Positions 26,584-36,058 of a DNA stretch of 64,000 bases are shown here, piece by piece (the stretch's first letter is position 1; each line of letters starts with the position of its first letter). The notes below the pieces were generated by a model, which made no database searches, had not been told where the DNA came from, and worked only from the letters and a program-made list of their open reading frames with translations. Both the position numbers and the translations under genes were made by a program. This DNA is from Motilibacter peucedani (GTDB taxonomy: Bacteria; Actinomycetota; Actinomycetes; Motilibacterales; Motilibacteraceae), in the NCBI RefSeq assembly GCF_003634695.1, contig NZ_RBWV01000002.1, positions 17,941 through 81,940 of the forward strand, in the 5' to 3' direction.

Positions 26584-27729
26584 TCAGGCCAGCGCCTGCT
26601 CCAGGTCCGCGAGCAGGTCCTCGACGCTCTCGATGCCCACCGAGAGCCGCACGAGGTCGCTCGGCACCTCCAGCTGCGAGCCCGCGACCGACGCGTGCGT
26701 CATGCGGCCGGGGTGCTCGATCAGCGACTCGACGCCGCCGAGCGACTCGCCCAGGGTGAAGACCTCCGCCCGCTCGCAGACGCGGAGCGCCGCCTCCTCG
26801 CCGCCCCGCAGCCGGAACGACACCATGCCGCCGAAGGCGCGCATCTGGCGCGCAGCCACCTCGTGCCCTGGGTGCTCGGGCAGGCCGGGGTAGAGCACCG
26901 ACGCGACCGCCGGGTGCTCGACGAGGAGCTCGACGACCTTGGCCGCGTTGGCGCAGTGCCGGTCCATGCGTACGCCGAGGGTGCGCGCGCCACGCAGCAC
27001 CAGCCAGCAGTCGAAGGGGCCGGGCACCGAGCCCGAGGCGTTCTGGTGGAACGCGAGGCGCTCGCCGAGCTCGGGGTCTGTGACGACCAGCGCACCGCCG
27101 ACGACGTCGGAGTGGCCGCCGAGGTACTTCGTGGTCGAGTGCACGACGACGTCGGCGCCCAGTGACAGCGGCTGCTGGAGGTAGGGCGAGGCGAAGGTGT
27201 TGTCCACCAGGCACAGCGCGCCCTGCTCGTGGGCGATCGCGGCCAGCCCGGCGATGTCGGCGACGGAGAGCAGCGGGTTCGACGGCGTCTCGACCCAGAC
27301 CAGCGCGGTCTCGGGACGCACGGCCGCGCGCACGGCGTCGAGGTCGCGCAGGTCGACCGGGTCGAACGAGATGCCCCACCGCGACCACAGCCGGTTGAAG
27401 AGCCGGTGGGTGCCGCCGTAGGCGTCGTTCGGGAAGACCACGTGGTCGCCCGGCTTCAGCACGGTGCGGACGAGGGTGTCCTCGGCGCCGAGCCCGGAGC
27501 CGAACGCGACAGCGCGGCTGCCGCCCTCGAGCGCCGCGAGGCACCCCTCGAGCGCGGTACGCGTGGGGTTGCCCGAGCGGGAGTACTCGTAGCCGCCGCG
27601 CAGGCCGCCGACGCCGTCCTGCTTGTAGGTGGAGGCCTGCACGATGGGCGGCACCACCGCACCGGTCGCGGCGTCGGGCTCCTGGCCCGCGTGGATGGCC
27701 AGGGTCTCGAAGCCGTACGCGTCGCTCAT
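26584..27729 (-). CDS. metB: Cystathionine gamma-synthase/lyase
   Basis: 381 residues, PLP fold type I, cytosolic. PLP lysine in [12 protein letters not shown] (Lys201); [11 protein letters not shown] near residue 48 and [19 protein letters not shown] around 71-90 are the phosphate-binding parts; [10 protein letters not shown] and [11 protein letters not shown] are family blocks. The enzyme either joins O-succinyl/acetyl-homoserine with cysteine or splits cystathionine; sequence alone does not settle which. In actinobacteria the neighbour of cbs (here 745 bp away, with msrA between) is called metB. ATG start at 27729. Confidence 0.93.
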   Translation of the reverse strand: MSDAYGFETLAIHAGQEPDAATGAVVPPIVQASTYKQDGVGGLRGGYEYSRSGNPTRTALEGCLAALEGGSRAVAFGSGLGAEDTLVRTVLKPGDHVVFPNDAYGGTHRLFNRLWSRWGISFDPVDLRDLDAVRAAVRPETALVWVETPSNPLLSVADIAGLAAIAHEQGALCLVDNTFASPYLQQPLSLGADVVVHSTTKYLGGHSDVVGGALVVTDPELGERLAFHQNASGSVPGPFDCWLVLRGARTLGVRMDRHCANAAKVVELLVEHPAVASVLYPGLPEHPGHEVAARQMRAFGGMVSFRLRGGEEAALRVCERAEVFTLGESLGGVESLIEHPGRMTHASVAGSQLEVPSDLVRLSVGIESVEDLLADLEQALA

Positions 27730-27823
27730 GCCCGCCACGCTAGCCCGGAGCGCTGGCGGCCCGGTACGCGGTGGCGGGTGGCCGAGGCGGAATCCGGGAG
27801 GGGCGCTGGCGGTTGCAGGAGAC

Positions 27824-28477
27824 ATGCTGTTCGGACGATCGAAGCCCGGTCCCGTCTCCGCCGACACCGCCCTCCCGGGGCGCGCCTCCCGCCCCTACTC
27901 CGTGCCCGCCCGGCACACCGTGCTGGGCAACCCGATCGAGGGCCCGTTCCCCGAGGGCCTCGAGGTCGCCTACTTCGCGATGGGCTGCTTCTGGGGCGCC
28001 GAGCGCGCGTTCTGGGAGGTGCCTGGCGTGTGGTCGACCGCCGCGGGCTACCAGGGCGGCTTCACGACGCACCCCACCTACGACGAGACGTGCACCGGGC
28101 TGACCGGGCACACCGAGGCGGTCCAGGTCGTCTACGACCCGGCGAAGGTGACCTACGCCGAGCTGCTCAAGGTGTTCTGGGAGTCGCACGACCCGACGCA
28201 GGGCGACCGCCAGGGCAACGACGTCGGCACGCAGTACCGCTCCGCCGCCTACTGGACCACCGAGGCGCAGCGCGAGGCCCTCGAGGCCTCGAAGCCGGCC
28301 TTCGAGGCGCGGCTGCGCGAAGCAGGCTTCGGCCCCGTCACGACCGAGACCGGCCCGGCCGGCCCGTTCTACTACGCCGAGGACTACCACCAGCAGTACC
28401 TCGACAAGGTGCCTGGCGGCTACTGCGGCCTGGGCGGCACCGGCGTGAGCTGCCCGGTCGGGGTGCTGGGGGCCTAG
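27824..28477 (+). CDS. msrA: Peptide methionine sulfoxide reductase MsrA
   Basis: 217 residues. Reduces methionine-S-sulfoxide in proteins. Catalytic [13 protein letters not shown] (Cys55) and the later [15 protein letters not shown] (a Cys in the resolving region) plus a further Cys in GVSCPVG. The core matches MsrA; the N-terminal 45 residues before [13 protein letters not shown] are the extension common in actinobacteria. AGGAG sits 4 nt before the ATG at 27824. It is inserted head to head with metB and overlaps the cbs stop by four bases, so sulfur amino-acid repair is encoded between the two transsulfuration genes. Confidence 0.95.
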   Translation: MLFGRSKPGPVSADTALPGRASRPYSVPARHTVLGNPIEGPFPEGLEVAYFAMGCFWGAERAFWEVPGVWSTAAGYQGGFTTHPTYDETCTGLTGHTEAVQVVYDPAKVTYAELLKVFWESHDPTQGDRQGNDVGTQYRSAAYWTTEAQREALEASKPAFEARLREAGFGPVTTETGPAGPFYYAEDYHQQYLDKVPGGYCGLGGTGVSCPVGVLGA

Positions 28478-29844
28478 GCCTCGGTCAGGTGCGCGAGCAG
28501 GTCCTGCCGCGTCACGACGCCCACGGGGTCGCCGTCGGAGATCACGACGGCGGCCCCCGCGTCCTCGAGGGCCTTGACCGCGGCTGACACCGGCTCTCCC
28601 GCGCCGATGATCGGCAGCGGCGCGCTCATGTGCTGGTCGAGGCGGTCGGCGAGGTGGGCGCGGCCGGCGAACAGCGCGTCGAGCAGCGCCTTCTCCGACA
28701 CCGACCCGACGATCTCGGCGGCCTTGACCGGCGGCTCGGCGCGCACGACCGGCATCTGCGAGACGCCGTACTCGCGCAGGATGTCGACCGCCTCGCGCAC
28801 CGTCTCCGACGGGTGGGTGTGCACGAACGCCGGCACGGCGCTGGGGTCCTTGGCGCGCAGCACCTCGCCGACCGTGGCCTCCGACGAGGTCGACAGGAAG
28901 CCGTAGGACGCCATCCAGTCGTCGTTGAAGATCTTGGAGAGGTAGCCGCGGCCGCCGTCGGGGAGCAGCACCACGACCACGTCGTCGGCGGTGCCGCGCT
29001 CGGCGACGCGCAGGGCGGCGGCGACCGCCATGCCGCAGGAGCCGCCGACGAGCAGGCCCTCCTCGCGCGCCAGGCGCCGCGTCATCGCGAACGAGTCGCG
29101 GTCGGAGACCGCGACGATCTCGTCGGCGACCTCCGGGTCGTAGGCGCTGGGCCAGAAGTCCTCGCCCACGCCCTCGACGAGGTAGGGCCGGCCGGTGCCG
29201 CCGCTGTAGACCGAGCCCTCCGGGTCGGCGCCGACGACGCGCACCCGGCCCTCCGACACCTCCTTGAGGTAGCGCCCGGTGCCGCTGATGGTGCCGCCCG
29301 TGCCCACGCCGGTGACGAAGTGCGTGACGCGGCCTTCGGTCTGGCGCCAGAGCTCCGGCCCGGTCGTCTCGTAGTGGGAGCGCGGGTTCTCGGCGTTGGA
29401 GTACTGGTCGGGCTTCCAGGCGCCCTCGACCTCGCGGGCGAGCCGGTCGCTGACGCTGTAGTAGGAGCGCGGGTCCTCCGGGTCGACGGCGGTCGGGCAC
29501 ACCACGACCTCGGCACCGTAGGCCTTGAGCACGTTGCGCTTGTCGACCGCCACCTTGTCGGGGCAGACGAAGATCGTCTTGTAGCCGCGCTGCTGCGCGA
29601 CGAGCGCGAGGCCCACGCCGGTGTTGCCGGAGGTGGGCTCGACGATGGTGCCGCCGGGCTTCAGGGCGCCGCTCGCCTCGGCCGCGTCGACCATCCGCAC
29701 GGCGATGCGGTCCTTGACCGACCCGCCGGGGTTGAAGTACTCGACCTTCGCCAGCACCAGCGGGGCCACGTGGGCCGCGACGCTGCGCAGGCGTACGAGC
29801 GGGGTGCTGCCAACGAGGTCGACGACCGACTCCACGTAGTCCAC
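28474..29844 (-). CDS. cbs: Cystathionine beta-synthase with C-terminal CBS pair
   Basis: 456 residues. Condenses serine with homocysteine to cystathionine (PLP-dependent). The PLP lysine is in [11 protein letters not shown] (Lys44), [10 protein letters not shown] binds phosphate/substrate and [12 protein letters not shown] is the phosphate loop. The C-terminal 110 residues hold two CBS domains ([16 protein letters not shown]... and [20 protein letters not shown]...) that in homologues bind adenosyl ligands. Start [19 protein letters not shown] is canonical. It lies 10 bp downstream of the LacI gene. Confidence 0.95.
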   Translation of the reverse strand: MDYVESVVDLVGSTPLVRLRSVAAHVAPLVLAKVEYFNPGGSVKDRIAVRMVDAAEASGALKPGGTIVEPTSGNTGVGLALVAQQRGYKTIFVCPDKVAVDKRNVLKAYGAEVVVCPTAVDPEDPRSYYSVSDRLAREVEGAWKPDQYSNAENPRSHYETTGPELWRQTEGRVTHFVTGVGTGGTISGTGRYLKEVSEGRVRVVGADPEGSVYSGGTGRPYLVEGVGEDFWPSAYDPEVADEIVAVSDRDSFAMTRRLAREEGLLVGGSCGMAVAAALRVAERGTADDVVVVLLPDGGRGYLSKIFNDDWMASYGFLSTSSEATVGEVLRAKDPSAVPAFVHTHPSETVREAVDILREYGVSQMPVVRAEPPVKAAEIVGSVSEKALLDALFAGRAHLADRLDQHMSAPLPIIGAGEPVSAAVKALEDAGAAVVISDGDPVGVVTRQDLLAHLTEA

Positions 29845-29854
29845 GGGCCGCAGC

Positions 29855-30880
29855 CTACGGGGCGCCCCGGCCCACGGTGCTCTCGCGGGCCACCAGCGTC
29901 CAGGGCACCACGAACTCCTCGCCGGTGACCGGCCCGCGCGACTCGATGCGGCGCAGGAGCCGGTCGACGGCGGCCTCGGCGATGGTCGACTTGTCCGGCG
30001 AGATGGTGCTGACGCTGGGCGTCGAGTAGCGGCCGTCCTCGATGTCGTCGTAGCCGACGACCGCGACGTCCTCGGGCACGCGCAGCCCGCGCTCGAGCAG
30101 CACCCGGATCGCGCCGAGCGCCACGAGGTCGCTGTAGCCGAACACCGCGTCCGGGGGGTCGGGGCGGTCGAGCAGGCGCGCCATCGCGGTGGCGCCGTCG
30201 ACCCGGTTGAAGCGCGGGGTCTGGACGATGAGCGACTCGTCGACCGGCAGGCCCGCGCGCTCGTGTGCCAGCCGGTAGCCCGCGGTGCGCCGCTGCGCCG
30301 CCTCGCCCGTCGCGTACGGCTGGTCGCCGACCGCCGCGATGCGCCGGCGCCCGAGCGACAGCAGGTGCGTGACCGCCTCGCAGGAGGCCGCCACGTCGTC
30401 GATGCCGACGTGGTCGAAGGCGCCGTCGGAGCTGCGCTCGCCCAGGATCACCAGCGGCAGGTCCGGGTCGCGGCCGGCGAGGTCGGCCTGCGAGAGGCCG
30501 AGCGGGCTCAGGATCATGCCGTCGTAGAGGAAGCCGCGCGCCTTGCGGCGGATCAGCTCGGCCTCGTGGGCGCGGTCCCCGTCGGTCTGGTCGACCAGGA
30601 CGTTGAAGCCGCGGGCCCGCACGCGCGGGATGATCGCCTGCAGCAGCTCGGCGAAGTAGGGCGTGTCGAGGTAGGGCACGACGACCGCCACCTGTCCCGA
30701 GCGCCCGTTGGCGAGGTTGCGGGCCAGCACGTTGGGCCGGTAGTCGAGCTGCTCGAGGGCCTTCTCGACCTTGGCCCGGGTCTGCGGGCTGACCTGCGCG
30801 TAGCCGTTGACCACGTTGGAGACCGTGCGCGGGGAGACGCCCGCCAGCAGTGCCACGTCGCGGAGGGTCGGCTCTGCCAT
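29855..30880 (-). CDS. LacI-family repressor of the adjacent arabinofuranosidase
   Basis: 341 residues. HTH LRDVALLAGVSPRTVSNVVN with hinge LEQLDYRPNVLARNLANGRS, then a periplasmic-binding-like domain ending VGYDDIEDGRYSTPSVSTIS. GGAGGCAGC precedes the ATG at 30880; an in-frame ATG ten codons upstream is less likely. It is divergent from the GH51 gene with a 117-bp gap holding a 20-bp perfect palindrome of LacI type (centre CG). The effector is probably arabinose or an arabino-oligosaccharide (inference). Confidence 0.93.
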   Translation of the reverse strand: MAEPTLRDVALLAGVSPRTVSNVVNGYAQVSPQTRAKVEKALEQLDYRPNVLARNLANGRSGQVAVVVPYLDTPYFAELLQAIIPRVRARGFNVLVDQTDGDRAHEAELIRRKARGFLYDGMILSPLGLSQADLAGRDPDLPLVILGERSSDGAFDHVGIDDVAASCEAVTHLLSLGRRRIAAVGDQPYATGEAAQRRTAGYRLAHERAGLPVDESLIVQTPRFNRVDGATAMARLLDRPDPPDAVFGYSDLVALGAIRVLLERGLRVPEDVAVVGYDDIEDGRYSTPSVSTISPDKSTIAEAAVDRLLRRIESRGPVTGEEFVVPWTLVARESTVGRGAP

Positions 30881-30927
30881 GCTGCCTCCTTCCGCCACCC
30901 CGGGCGTCATGATCGCACGTCAGGTCC

Positions 30928-30947
30928 GTCTTGCAGCGCTGCAAGAC
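30928..30947. promoter_or_regulatory. LacI-type operator, 20-bp perfect palindrome
   Basis: GTCTTGCAGCGCTGCAAGAC has the central CG and TGCA arms usual for LacI-family sites. It lies between the divergent lacI-type gene and the GH51 gene, 51 bp before the latter's start. Confidence 0.85.
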
Positions 30948-30997
30948 CTATGCTGCTCCCCGTCGCCGCTCCCCTCCAGCGAAGAAGGTCCCGCGCC

Positions 30998-32515
30998 ATG
31001 CCCTCCGCCTCGCTCCGGCTCGACCCCGCGCACGCCGTCGCACCCGTCAACCCGCGCACCTTCGGCTCGTTCGTCGAGCACATGGGGCGCTGCGTCTACA
31101 CCGGCATCTACGAGCCCGGCCACCCCACCGCCGACGCCGACGGCTTCCGCGGCGACGTCCTGGAGCTGACGCGCGAGCTCGGCGTGACGCTGGTGCGCTA
31201 CCCCGGCGGCAACTTCGTCTCGGGATACCGCTGGGAGGACGGCACCGGCCCGCGCGAGTCGCGCCCGGTGCGCCGCGACCTCGCCTGGCACTCGCTCGAG
31301 ACCAACGAGGTCGGCATCGACGAGTTCGCGCGCTGGGCGCGCAAGGCCGGGCTCGAGGTGATGTACGCGCTCAACCTCGGGACCCGGGGCGTGCAGGAGG
31401 CGCTCGACGCGCACGAGTACCTCAACCAGCCGTCCGGCACCGCGCTCTCGGACCTGCGCCGCGCCAACGGCAGCGAGGAGCCCCACGGCGTACGCATCTT
31501 CTGCCTCGGCAACGAGATGGACGGCCCCTGGCAGACGGGCCACAAGACCGCCCACGAGTACGGCCGCCTGGCCGCTGAGACCGCGCGCGCCCTGCGCAGC
31601 GCCGACCCCGGGATCGAGCTCGTCGCGTGCGGCAGCTCGGGCTCGGGGATGCCGACCTTCGGGGCCTGGGAGTCGACCGTCCTGGAGCTGGCCTACGACC
31701 AGGTCGACTACATCTCGGCGCACGCCTACTACGAGGAGCTCGACGGCGACCTCGGCAGCTTCCTGGCGAGCTCGCGCGACATGGACCACTTCGTCGACAG
31801 CGTCGTCGCCACCGCCGACAGCGTGGGTGCGCGGCTCAAGAGCACGAAGAAGATCAACGTCTCCTTCGACGAGTGGAACGTCTGGTACCTCAGCCGCTTC
31901 GAGAACGACCCGAAGCCCGAGACCTGGGACGTCGCGCCGCGGGTCATCGAGGACCACTACAACCTCGCCGACGCCGTCGTGGTCGGCAGCCTGCTGATCT
32001 CGCTGCTGCGCCACTCCGACCGCGTCACGGTCGCCTGCCAGGCCCAGCTCGTCAACGTGATCGCACCGATCATGACCGAGCCCGGCGGCCGCGCCTGGCG
32101 GCAGACGATCTTCCACCCCTTCGCCCTGACCTCGCGGCTGGCCCGCGGCACGGTGCTGCACGTGGGGGTGGACGCACCGACCTACGACACGGCGAAGTTC
32201 GGCGCGGTGCCGACCGTCGACGCCGTCGCCACCCACGACGAGGCGACCGGCGAGCTGGTCGTCTTCGCGGTCAACCGCTCGCTCGACGAGGCCACCGCGC
32301 TGACGGTGCCGCTCGCCGCCTTCGCGGACCTCGAGCTCGCCGAGACGTGGACGGTCGCCGGCGACGACCCCTACGTCCGCAACACCGCCGACGAGCCCGA
32401 CCGGGTGGCCCCCCGGCCGCTCGAGGGCGCCTCGGTCGACGGCTCGTCGCTGACCGCCGCCCTGCCCCCGTGCTCGTGGTCGGCGCTCCGGCTCGTCCCC
32501 CGCGCCGGCGCCTAG
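30998..32515 (+). CDS. abfA: Alpha-L-arabinofuranosidase, GH51
   Basis: 505 residues, no signal peptide, so intracellular. Releases terminal arabinofuranose from arabino-oligosaccharides. Clan GH-A retaining enzyme: acid/base Glu in CLGNEMDGPWQTG, nucleophile Glu in VSFDEWNVWYL; the opening PRTFGSFVEHMGRCVYTGIY and VRYPGGNFVSGYRWEDG are diagnostic for GH51. The C-terminal beta domain ends around LPPCSWSALRLV. GAAGAAGG lies 10 nt before the ATG at 30998. The LacI regulator and palindrome upstream suggest induction by arabinosides. No transporter gene is next to it. Confidence 0.96.
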   Translation: MPSASLRLDPAHAVAPVNPRTFGSFVEHMGRCVYTGIYEPGHPTADADGFRGDVLELTRELGVTLVRYPGGNFVSGYRWEDGTGPRESRPVRRDLAWHSLETNEVGIDEFARWARKAGLEVMYALNLGTRGVQEALDAHEYLNQPSGTALSDLRRANGSEEPHGVRIFCLGNEMDGPWQTGHKTAHEYGRLAAETARALRSADPGIELVACGSSGSGMPTFGAWESTVLELAYDQVDYISAHAYYEELDGDLGSFLASSRDMDHFVDSVVATADSVGARLKSTKKINVSFDEWNVWYLSRFENDPKPETWDVAPRVIEDHYNLADAVVVGSLLISLLRHSDRVTVACQAQLVNVIAPIMTEPGGRAWRQTIFHPFALTSRLARGTVLHVGVDAPTYDTAKFGAVPTVDAVATHDEATGELVVFAVNRSLDEATALTVPLAAFADLELAETWTVAGDDPYVRNTADEPDRVAPRPLEGASVDGSSLTAALPPCSWSALRLVPRAGA

Positions 32516-32549
32516 ACTCCGCCGCGGGACCGAGCGGAAGGGGACGCTG

Positions 32550-33557
32550 GTGGGACGTGCCTCGACCGCTCGGCGCATCGCGGTGGCCGCCGCCTTCGGC
32601 GGCACCGGCGTCGGTGCCGTCTGGGCCTCGGTCTACGGGCTCGTCAACGTCGAGGCGAAGATGGCGCGCAAGCGCATCGGCCCGGCCGACAAGCCGCTGC
32701 CGTGCGACGGCACCTACGGCGAGCAGCTCGCCGGTGCCCCGCTCTCGATGGTGATGCTCGGCGACTCGAGCGCCGCCGGGCTCGGCGTCCTGCGCGCCGC
32801 CGACGCACCGGCCGCGCGCATCGCGGCCGGGCTGGCGCACGCTGCCCGCCGACCCGTACGCCTCACCTGCGTCGCGCGGGTCGGCGCGACCTCCGCCGCC
32901 CTCGAGGACCAGGTGACGAGCGCGCTGCCCGCCCGGCCGCACGTCGCGGTCGTCATGGTGGGCAGCAACGACGTGACCCACAAGGTCGCACCGGCGGTCT
33001 CGGTGCGCATGCTGGAGCAGGCGGTGCGGCGGCTGCGCGAGGCCGGCTGCGAGGTCGTGGTCGGCACCTGCCCCGACCTCGGCACCCTCGAGCCGCTGGC
33101 CCAGCCGCTGCGCTGGCTCGCCCGCCGCGCCTCCCGCGAGCTCGCGGCGGCGCAGACCATCGGCGTCGTCGAGGCCGGCGGGCGCACGGTGTCGCTCGGC
33201 GACCTGCTCGGGCCGGAGTTCGAGGCCGACCCCGCCGCGATGTTCAGCGAGGACGGCTTCCACCCGTCGTCGGAGGGCTACGCACGGGCCGCCGACGTCC
33301 TGCTGCCCTCCGTGCTCGCCGCGCTCGGCTTCGCGGTGCCCGATGTCGCCGGGGCGGTCCCGTCGCGCGGCGAGGGCGTGCGCGCCGTCGCCGACGCAGC
33401 GGTCGCAGCCGCCGACCGGGCCGGCAGCGAGGTCACGGCGACGCAGGTCGCCGGTCGCGACCGCGGCCCGGCGGGACGGTGGGCGCTGCTGCAGCGGCGG
33501 CGCGCCGAGCCGGCGCCCTCGCTACAGGAGGCCGCGGAGGCGCCGAAGGGCGGCTAG
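32550..33557 (+). CDS. SGNH/GDSL hydrolase, membrane-anchored (Rv1075c-like)
   Basis: 335 residues. Hydrophobic N-terminal segment (about 10-32) then a SGNH core: block I MLGDSSAAGLG (Ser73), block III VMVGSNDVTHKV (Asn) and block V SEDGFHPSSEGY (Asp/His). Esterase or lipase activity on an exported or wall-linked ester is likely; substrate unknown. The C-terminal 80 residues (Ala/Arg-rich, RGEGVRAVADAAVAAADRA) are variable. The mycobacterial neighbour of cbs is of this type. Its 3' end overlaps the converging gene at 33522 by 36 bp. Confidence 0.88.
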   Translation: MGRASTARRIAVAAAFGGTGVGAVWASVYGLVNVEAKMARKRIGPADKPLPCDGTYGEQLAGAPLSMVMLGDSSAAGLGVLRAADAPAARIAAGLAHAARRPVRLTCVARVGATSAALEDQVTSALPARPHVAVVMVGSNDVTHKVAPAVSVRMLEQAVRRLREAGCEVVVGTCPDLGTLEPLAQPLRWLARRASRELAAAQTIGVVEAGGRTVSLGDLLGPEFEADPAAMFSEDGFHPSSEGYARAADVLLPSVLAALGFAVPDVAGAVPSRGEGVRAVADAAVAAADRAGSEVTATQVAGRDRGPAGRWALLQRRRAEPAPSLQEAAEAPKGG

Positions 33558-33869
33558 GGCGCCGGCGGCCTGGGCCTCGCCCCCGCCCGCACGCACCGCT
33601 GCCGCCAGGTCGGCGGCGCAGACGGCCACCTGGTCGGCGACCGTGCTGTCCGCGAGCCGCGGCACGACGTGGCGCCCGGTGCCCTCGAGCTCGGCGGCGG
33701 CGGCGGCGAGCGCCTGGGCGGTCGCGTGCGCGAGGTCGGCACGCGTACGGTCCCCGTCCGCGTCCTCGTCCGCACGGCGCGCGAGCGCGTCGAGGGCGAG
33801 CGTGCGCAGGCGGTCGACCACCCGCCGGGTCTCGACCTCGAGGTCGTCGGCGGCGCGCTCGGTGTCCAC
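33522..33869 (-). CDS. Small Ala/Arg-rich helical protein, unknown function
   Basis: 115 residues from a GTG at 33869: an acidic N-terminus (VDTERAADDLEVETRRVVDR) and Ala-rich helices throughout (AHATAQALAAAAAELEGTG). No hydrophobic segment long enough for a membrane and no motif I recognise. An AGGAT is about 10 nt upstream of the GTG. The coding frame is supported by codon third-position GC and a plausible start; otherwise weak. Confidence 0.5.
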   Translation of the reverse strand: MDTERAADDLEVETRRVVDRLRTLALDALARRADEDADGDRTRADLAHATAQALAAAAAELEGTGRHVVPRLADSTVADQVAVCAADLAAAVRAGGGEAQAAGALAALRRLRGLL

Positions 33870-33961
33870 GGCAGGCGATCCTGCCGCACGTTGCGCGCGT
33901 AGGGTGCTGAGCGGCACGCTAGGAGTCCGATCCGCACCCCCCGCGCAGGAGGCACCACCAC

Positions 33962-34192
33962 ATGTCGAACGGCCACTCCGACGAGACGCACGCACAGCTC
34001 ATCTCGCGCATCCCGGAGACGACCGGGCGCGGACTGGCCGACTGGTTCAAGGCGCTCGAGGACGGCCCGAGCCTCGTCCGCTTCGACGAGCGCGTCGAGT
34101 GGCTGCGCACCGAGCACGAGCTGTCGCACGGCTACGCCGCTGCGATCGTCCACGAGCACGACCTCCAGAAGGCCCAGCGCGCGTTCGGCTGA
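33962..34192 (+). CDS. DUF4287 family protein
   Basis: 76 residues. The pattern SRIPETTGRGLADWFKAL, then SLVRFDERVEWLRTEHELSH and YAAAIVHEHD, is that of DUF4287 proteins, small soluble helical proteins of unknown role. The ATG at 33962 follows GCAGGAGGCACCACCAC. It precedes the flavin-type oxidoreductase by 7 bp and may be cotranscribed. Confidence 0.88.
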   Translation: MSNGHSDETHAQLISRIPETTGRGLADWFKALEDGPSLVRFDERVEWLRTEHELSHGYAAAIVHEHDLQKAQRAFG

Positions 34193-34199
34193 CGCTCCC

Positions 34200-34610
34200 G
34201 TGGACGCCGAGGACGCCCGCCGCTTCCTCGCCCGCTCGCACCGGGCGGTTCTCTCGACCACCCGGCGCGACGGGCGCCCGCAGCTCTCGCCGGTGACGGC
34301 CACGGTCGACGCCGCGGGCCGCGTGGTCGTGAGCTCGCGCGAGACGGCGGTCAAGGTCAAGAACCTGCGGCGCGACCCGCGGGTCTCGCTGTGCGCCTTC
34401 CCCGACGAGTTCTTCGGTGACTGGGTGCAGGTCGAGGGCACCGCCGAGCTCGTCCCGTTGCCGGAGGCGCTCGAGCTGCTCGTCGACTACTACCGCAGCG
34501 TCTCGGGCGAGCACCCGGACTGGGACGACTACCGCCGCGCGATGGTCGAGCAGCAGCGGGTCCTCATCCGCTTCGAGATCGAGCGGGCCGGGCCGAACGT
34601 CAGCGGATGA
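34200..34610 (+). CDS. PPOX-class F420- or flavin-dependent oxidoreductase
   Basis: 136 residues with the split beta-barrel of PNPOx-like enzymes: FLARSHRAVLSTTRRDGRPQ, then VSSRETAVKVKNLRRDPRVSL (the cofactor-phosphate region) and VQVEGTAELVP. The typical actinobacterial members of this size bind deazaflavin F420; FMN is the alternative. GTG start at 34200. Its neighbour at 34651 is another F420-type enzyme, so the two may act on one substrate or share cofactor supply. Confidence 0.88.
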   Translation: MDAEDARRFLARSHRAVLSTTRRDGRPQLSPVTATVDAAGRVVVSSRETAVKVKNLRRDPRVSLCAFPDEFFGDWVQVEGTAELVPLPEALELLVDYYRSVSGEHPDWDDYRRAMVEQQRVLIRFEIERAGPNVSG

Positions 34611-34650
34611 GCGCGTTTGCCCGAGGTCCGGGAGCGGAACTCCTCGGCAC

Positions 34651-35634
34651 ATGACCGAGTTCGGCTACACCTTGATGGGCGAGCAGTCCGGACCGCGCGA
34701 GCTGGTCCGCCACGCAGTCCGGGCCGAGGGCGTCGGCTACGACTTCCTCGTCAGCAGCGACCACTACTTCCCGTGGCTGACGTCGCAAGGGCACTCGCCG
34801 TACGCCTGGAGCGTGCTCGGCGCCGTCGCCCAGGCGACCGAGCGGATCCCGTTCATGACGTACGTGACCTGCCCGCTCTTCCGCTACCACCCGGCCGTCG
34901 TGGCGCAGAAGGCTGCGACGCTCAACCTGCTCTCGGACGGCCGGTTCACGCTCGGGCTGGGCGCCGGCGAGAACCTCAACGAGCACGTCGTCGGCCACGG
35001 CTGGCCGTCGGCCGACATCCGGCACGAGATGTTCACCGAGGCGCTCGAGATCATCACCGGGCTGTTCGAGGGCGGCTACGTGACCTACCGCGGCCAGCAC
35101 TTCGACGTCGACTCGGCCAAGCTCTGGGACCTGCCCGACTCCCTCACGCCCATCGGCGTCGCGGTCTCGGGCCCGTCGTCGTGCCGGATCGCGGGCGAGT
35201 ACGCCGACGTCATGATCGCGACGGAGCCCAAGCCGGAGCTCGGCCAGATGTTCGACGCGGCCGGCGGCACGGGCAAGCCGCGCGTCGGCCAGCTGCCGGT
35301 GTCGTTCGGCACCGACGAGGACGCCGCGGTGCAGCGGGCGCACGACCAGTTCCGCTGGTTCGGGCTGACCTGGAAGGTCAACGCCGAGCTGCCGGGCACC
35401 GCCTCGTTCGCGGCGGCGTCGCAGTTCGTCGCCCCTGACGACGTGGCGAGCTCGATCCCCTGCGGCGACGACGTCGACGCGGTCGTCGAGGCGGCGCGGG
35501 CCTTCGTGGACGCGGGGTTCACCGGCGTCGCGCTCGTGCAGATCGGCGGGGACGTGCAGGAGGAGTTCCTCGACTGGTCTCAGTCCGAGCTGCTCCCCGC
35601 GCTGCGGCGGGAGTACGGGTCGGCGGCGGGATAG
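34651..35634 (+). CDS. LLM-class F420-dependent oxidoreductase (Fgd/TIGR03557-like)
   Basis: 327 residues, TIM barrel of the luciferase-like superfamily. MTEFGYTLMGEQSGPRELV, DFLVSSDHYFPWLTSQGHSP, RFTLGLGAGENLNEHVVGHG and VAVSGPSSCRIAGEYADVMI are family blocks; GAGENLNEH lies near the F420 phosphate site. Actinobacterial members use F420 to oxidise or reduce small molecules; the closest functional name is glucose-6-phosphate dehydrogenase-like, but sequence cannot prove that substrate. GGAG stands 16 nt upstream of the ATG. It ends 37 bp before the repeat region. Confidence 0.9.
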   Translation: MTEFGYTLMGEQSGPRELVRHAVRAEGVGYDFLVSSDHYFPWLTSQGHSPYAWSVLGAVAQATERIPFMTYVTCPLFRYHPAVVAQKAATLNLLSDGRFTLGLGAGENLNEHVVGHGWPSADIRHEMFTEALEIITGLFEGGYVTYRGQHFDVDSAKLWDLPDSLTPIGVAVSGPSSCRIAGEYADVMIATEPKPELGQMFDAAGGTGKPRVGQLPVSFGTDEDAAVQRAHDQFRWFGLTWKVNAELPGTASFAAASQFVAPDDVASSIPCGDDVDAVVEAARAFVDAGFTGVALVQIGGDVQEEFLDWSQSELLPALRREYGSAAG

Positions 35635-35670
35635 CTCGCGGGGGTGGCTTGCGGCCGTGTCCTCGAAACG

Positions 35671-35789
35671 GCGGTCGCGCGCGAGGTGCGAGCGGTAGCG
35701 GAGGCACGCTGGCGGTAGCCCCGGCGCTAAGGCTCGCGTGCCTCTGCTACCGCTGGTCGACGACGACAGGCCCGTACGCGCCGGCGGGG
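35671..35789. repeat. 119-bp hairpin repeat, copy 1
   Basis: Copy 1 of a duplicated 119-bp element; copy 2 lies exactly 180 bp downstream and differs at about 8 positions. Each copy is an imperfect hairpin: AGCGGTAGCGGAGGCACGC (35691-35709) pairs with GCGTGCCTCTGCTACCGCT (35736-35754), 18 of 19 positions. Intergenic, no coding sense. The AGCGGTAGC motif also fills the gap at 19921-20095. Confidence 0.85.
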
Positions 35790-35850
35790 GTAGTCGGCGG
35801 CGGCCCGCGCGGTGCGAGCGGCCCGACGCGTACGCGGGTCGACGAAGGTG

Positions 35851-35969
35851 GCGGCCGCGCGCGAGGTGCGAGCGGTAGCGGAGGCACGCCGGCGGCAGCC
35901 CCAGCGCTACTGCTCGCGTGCCTCTGCTACCGCTTGTCGACGACGACAGGCCCGTACGCGCCGGCGGGG
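35851..35969. repeat. 119-bp hairpin repeat, copy 2
   Basis: Second copy of the element at 35671-35789, arms at 35871-35889 and 35916-35934. Together with copy 1 and the intervening 61 bp it makes up most of the 488-bp gap between the LLM oxidoreductase and the HNH endonuclease gene. The remaining 90 bp before the promoter hold nothing I recognise. Confidence 0.85.
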
Positions 35970-36058
35970 CAGGTGGCGGCGCTCGCCGGGTGCGTCGCTC
36001 CGGCTCCCGCGCCAGCCGCGCACCACAGGGCAGGTGCTTGCCGGAGCCGGTGAGGCGC

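Noticed and set aside
27629..27823. A longer N-terminus for MsrA
   Set aside because: The extra 65 codons are antisense to the metB start and lack conservation; AGGAG supports the ATG at 27824.
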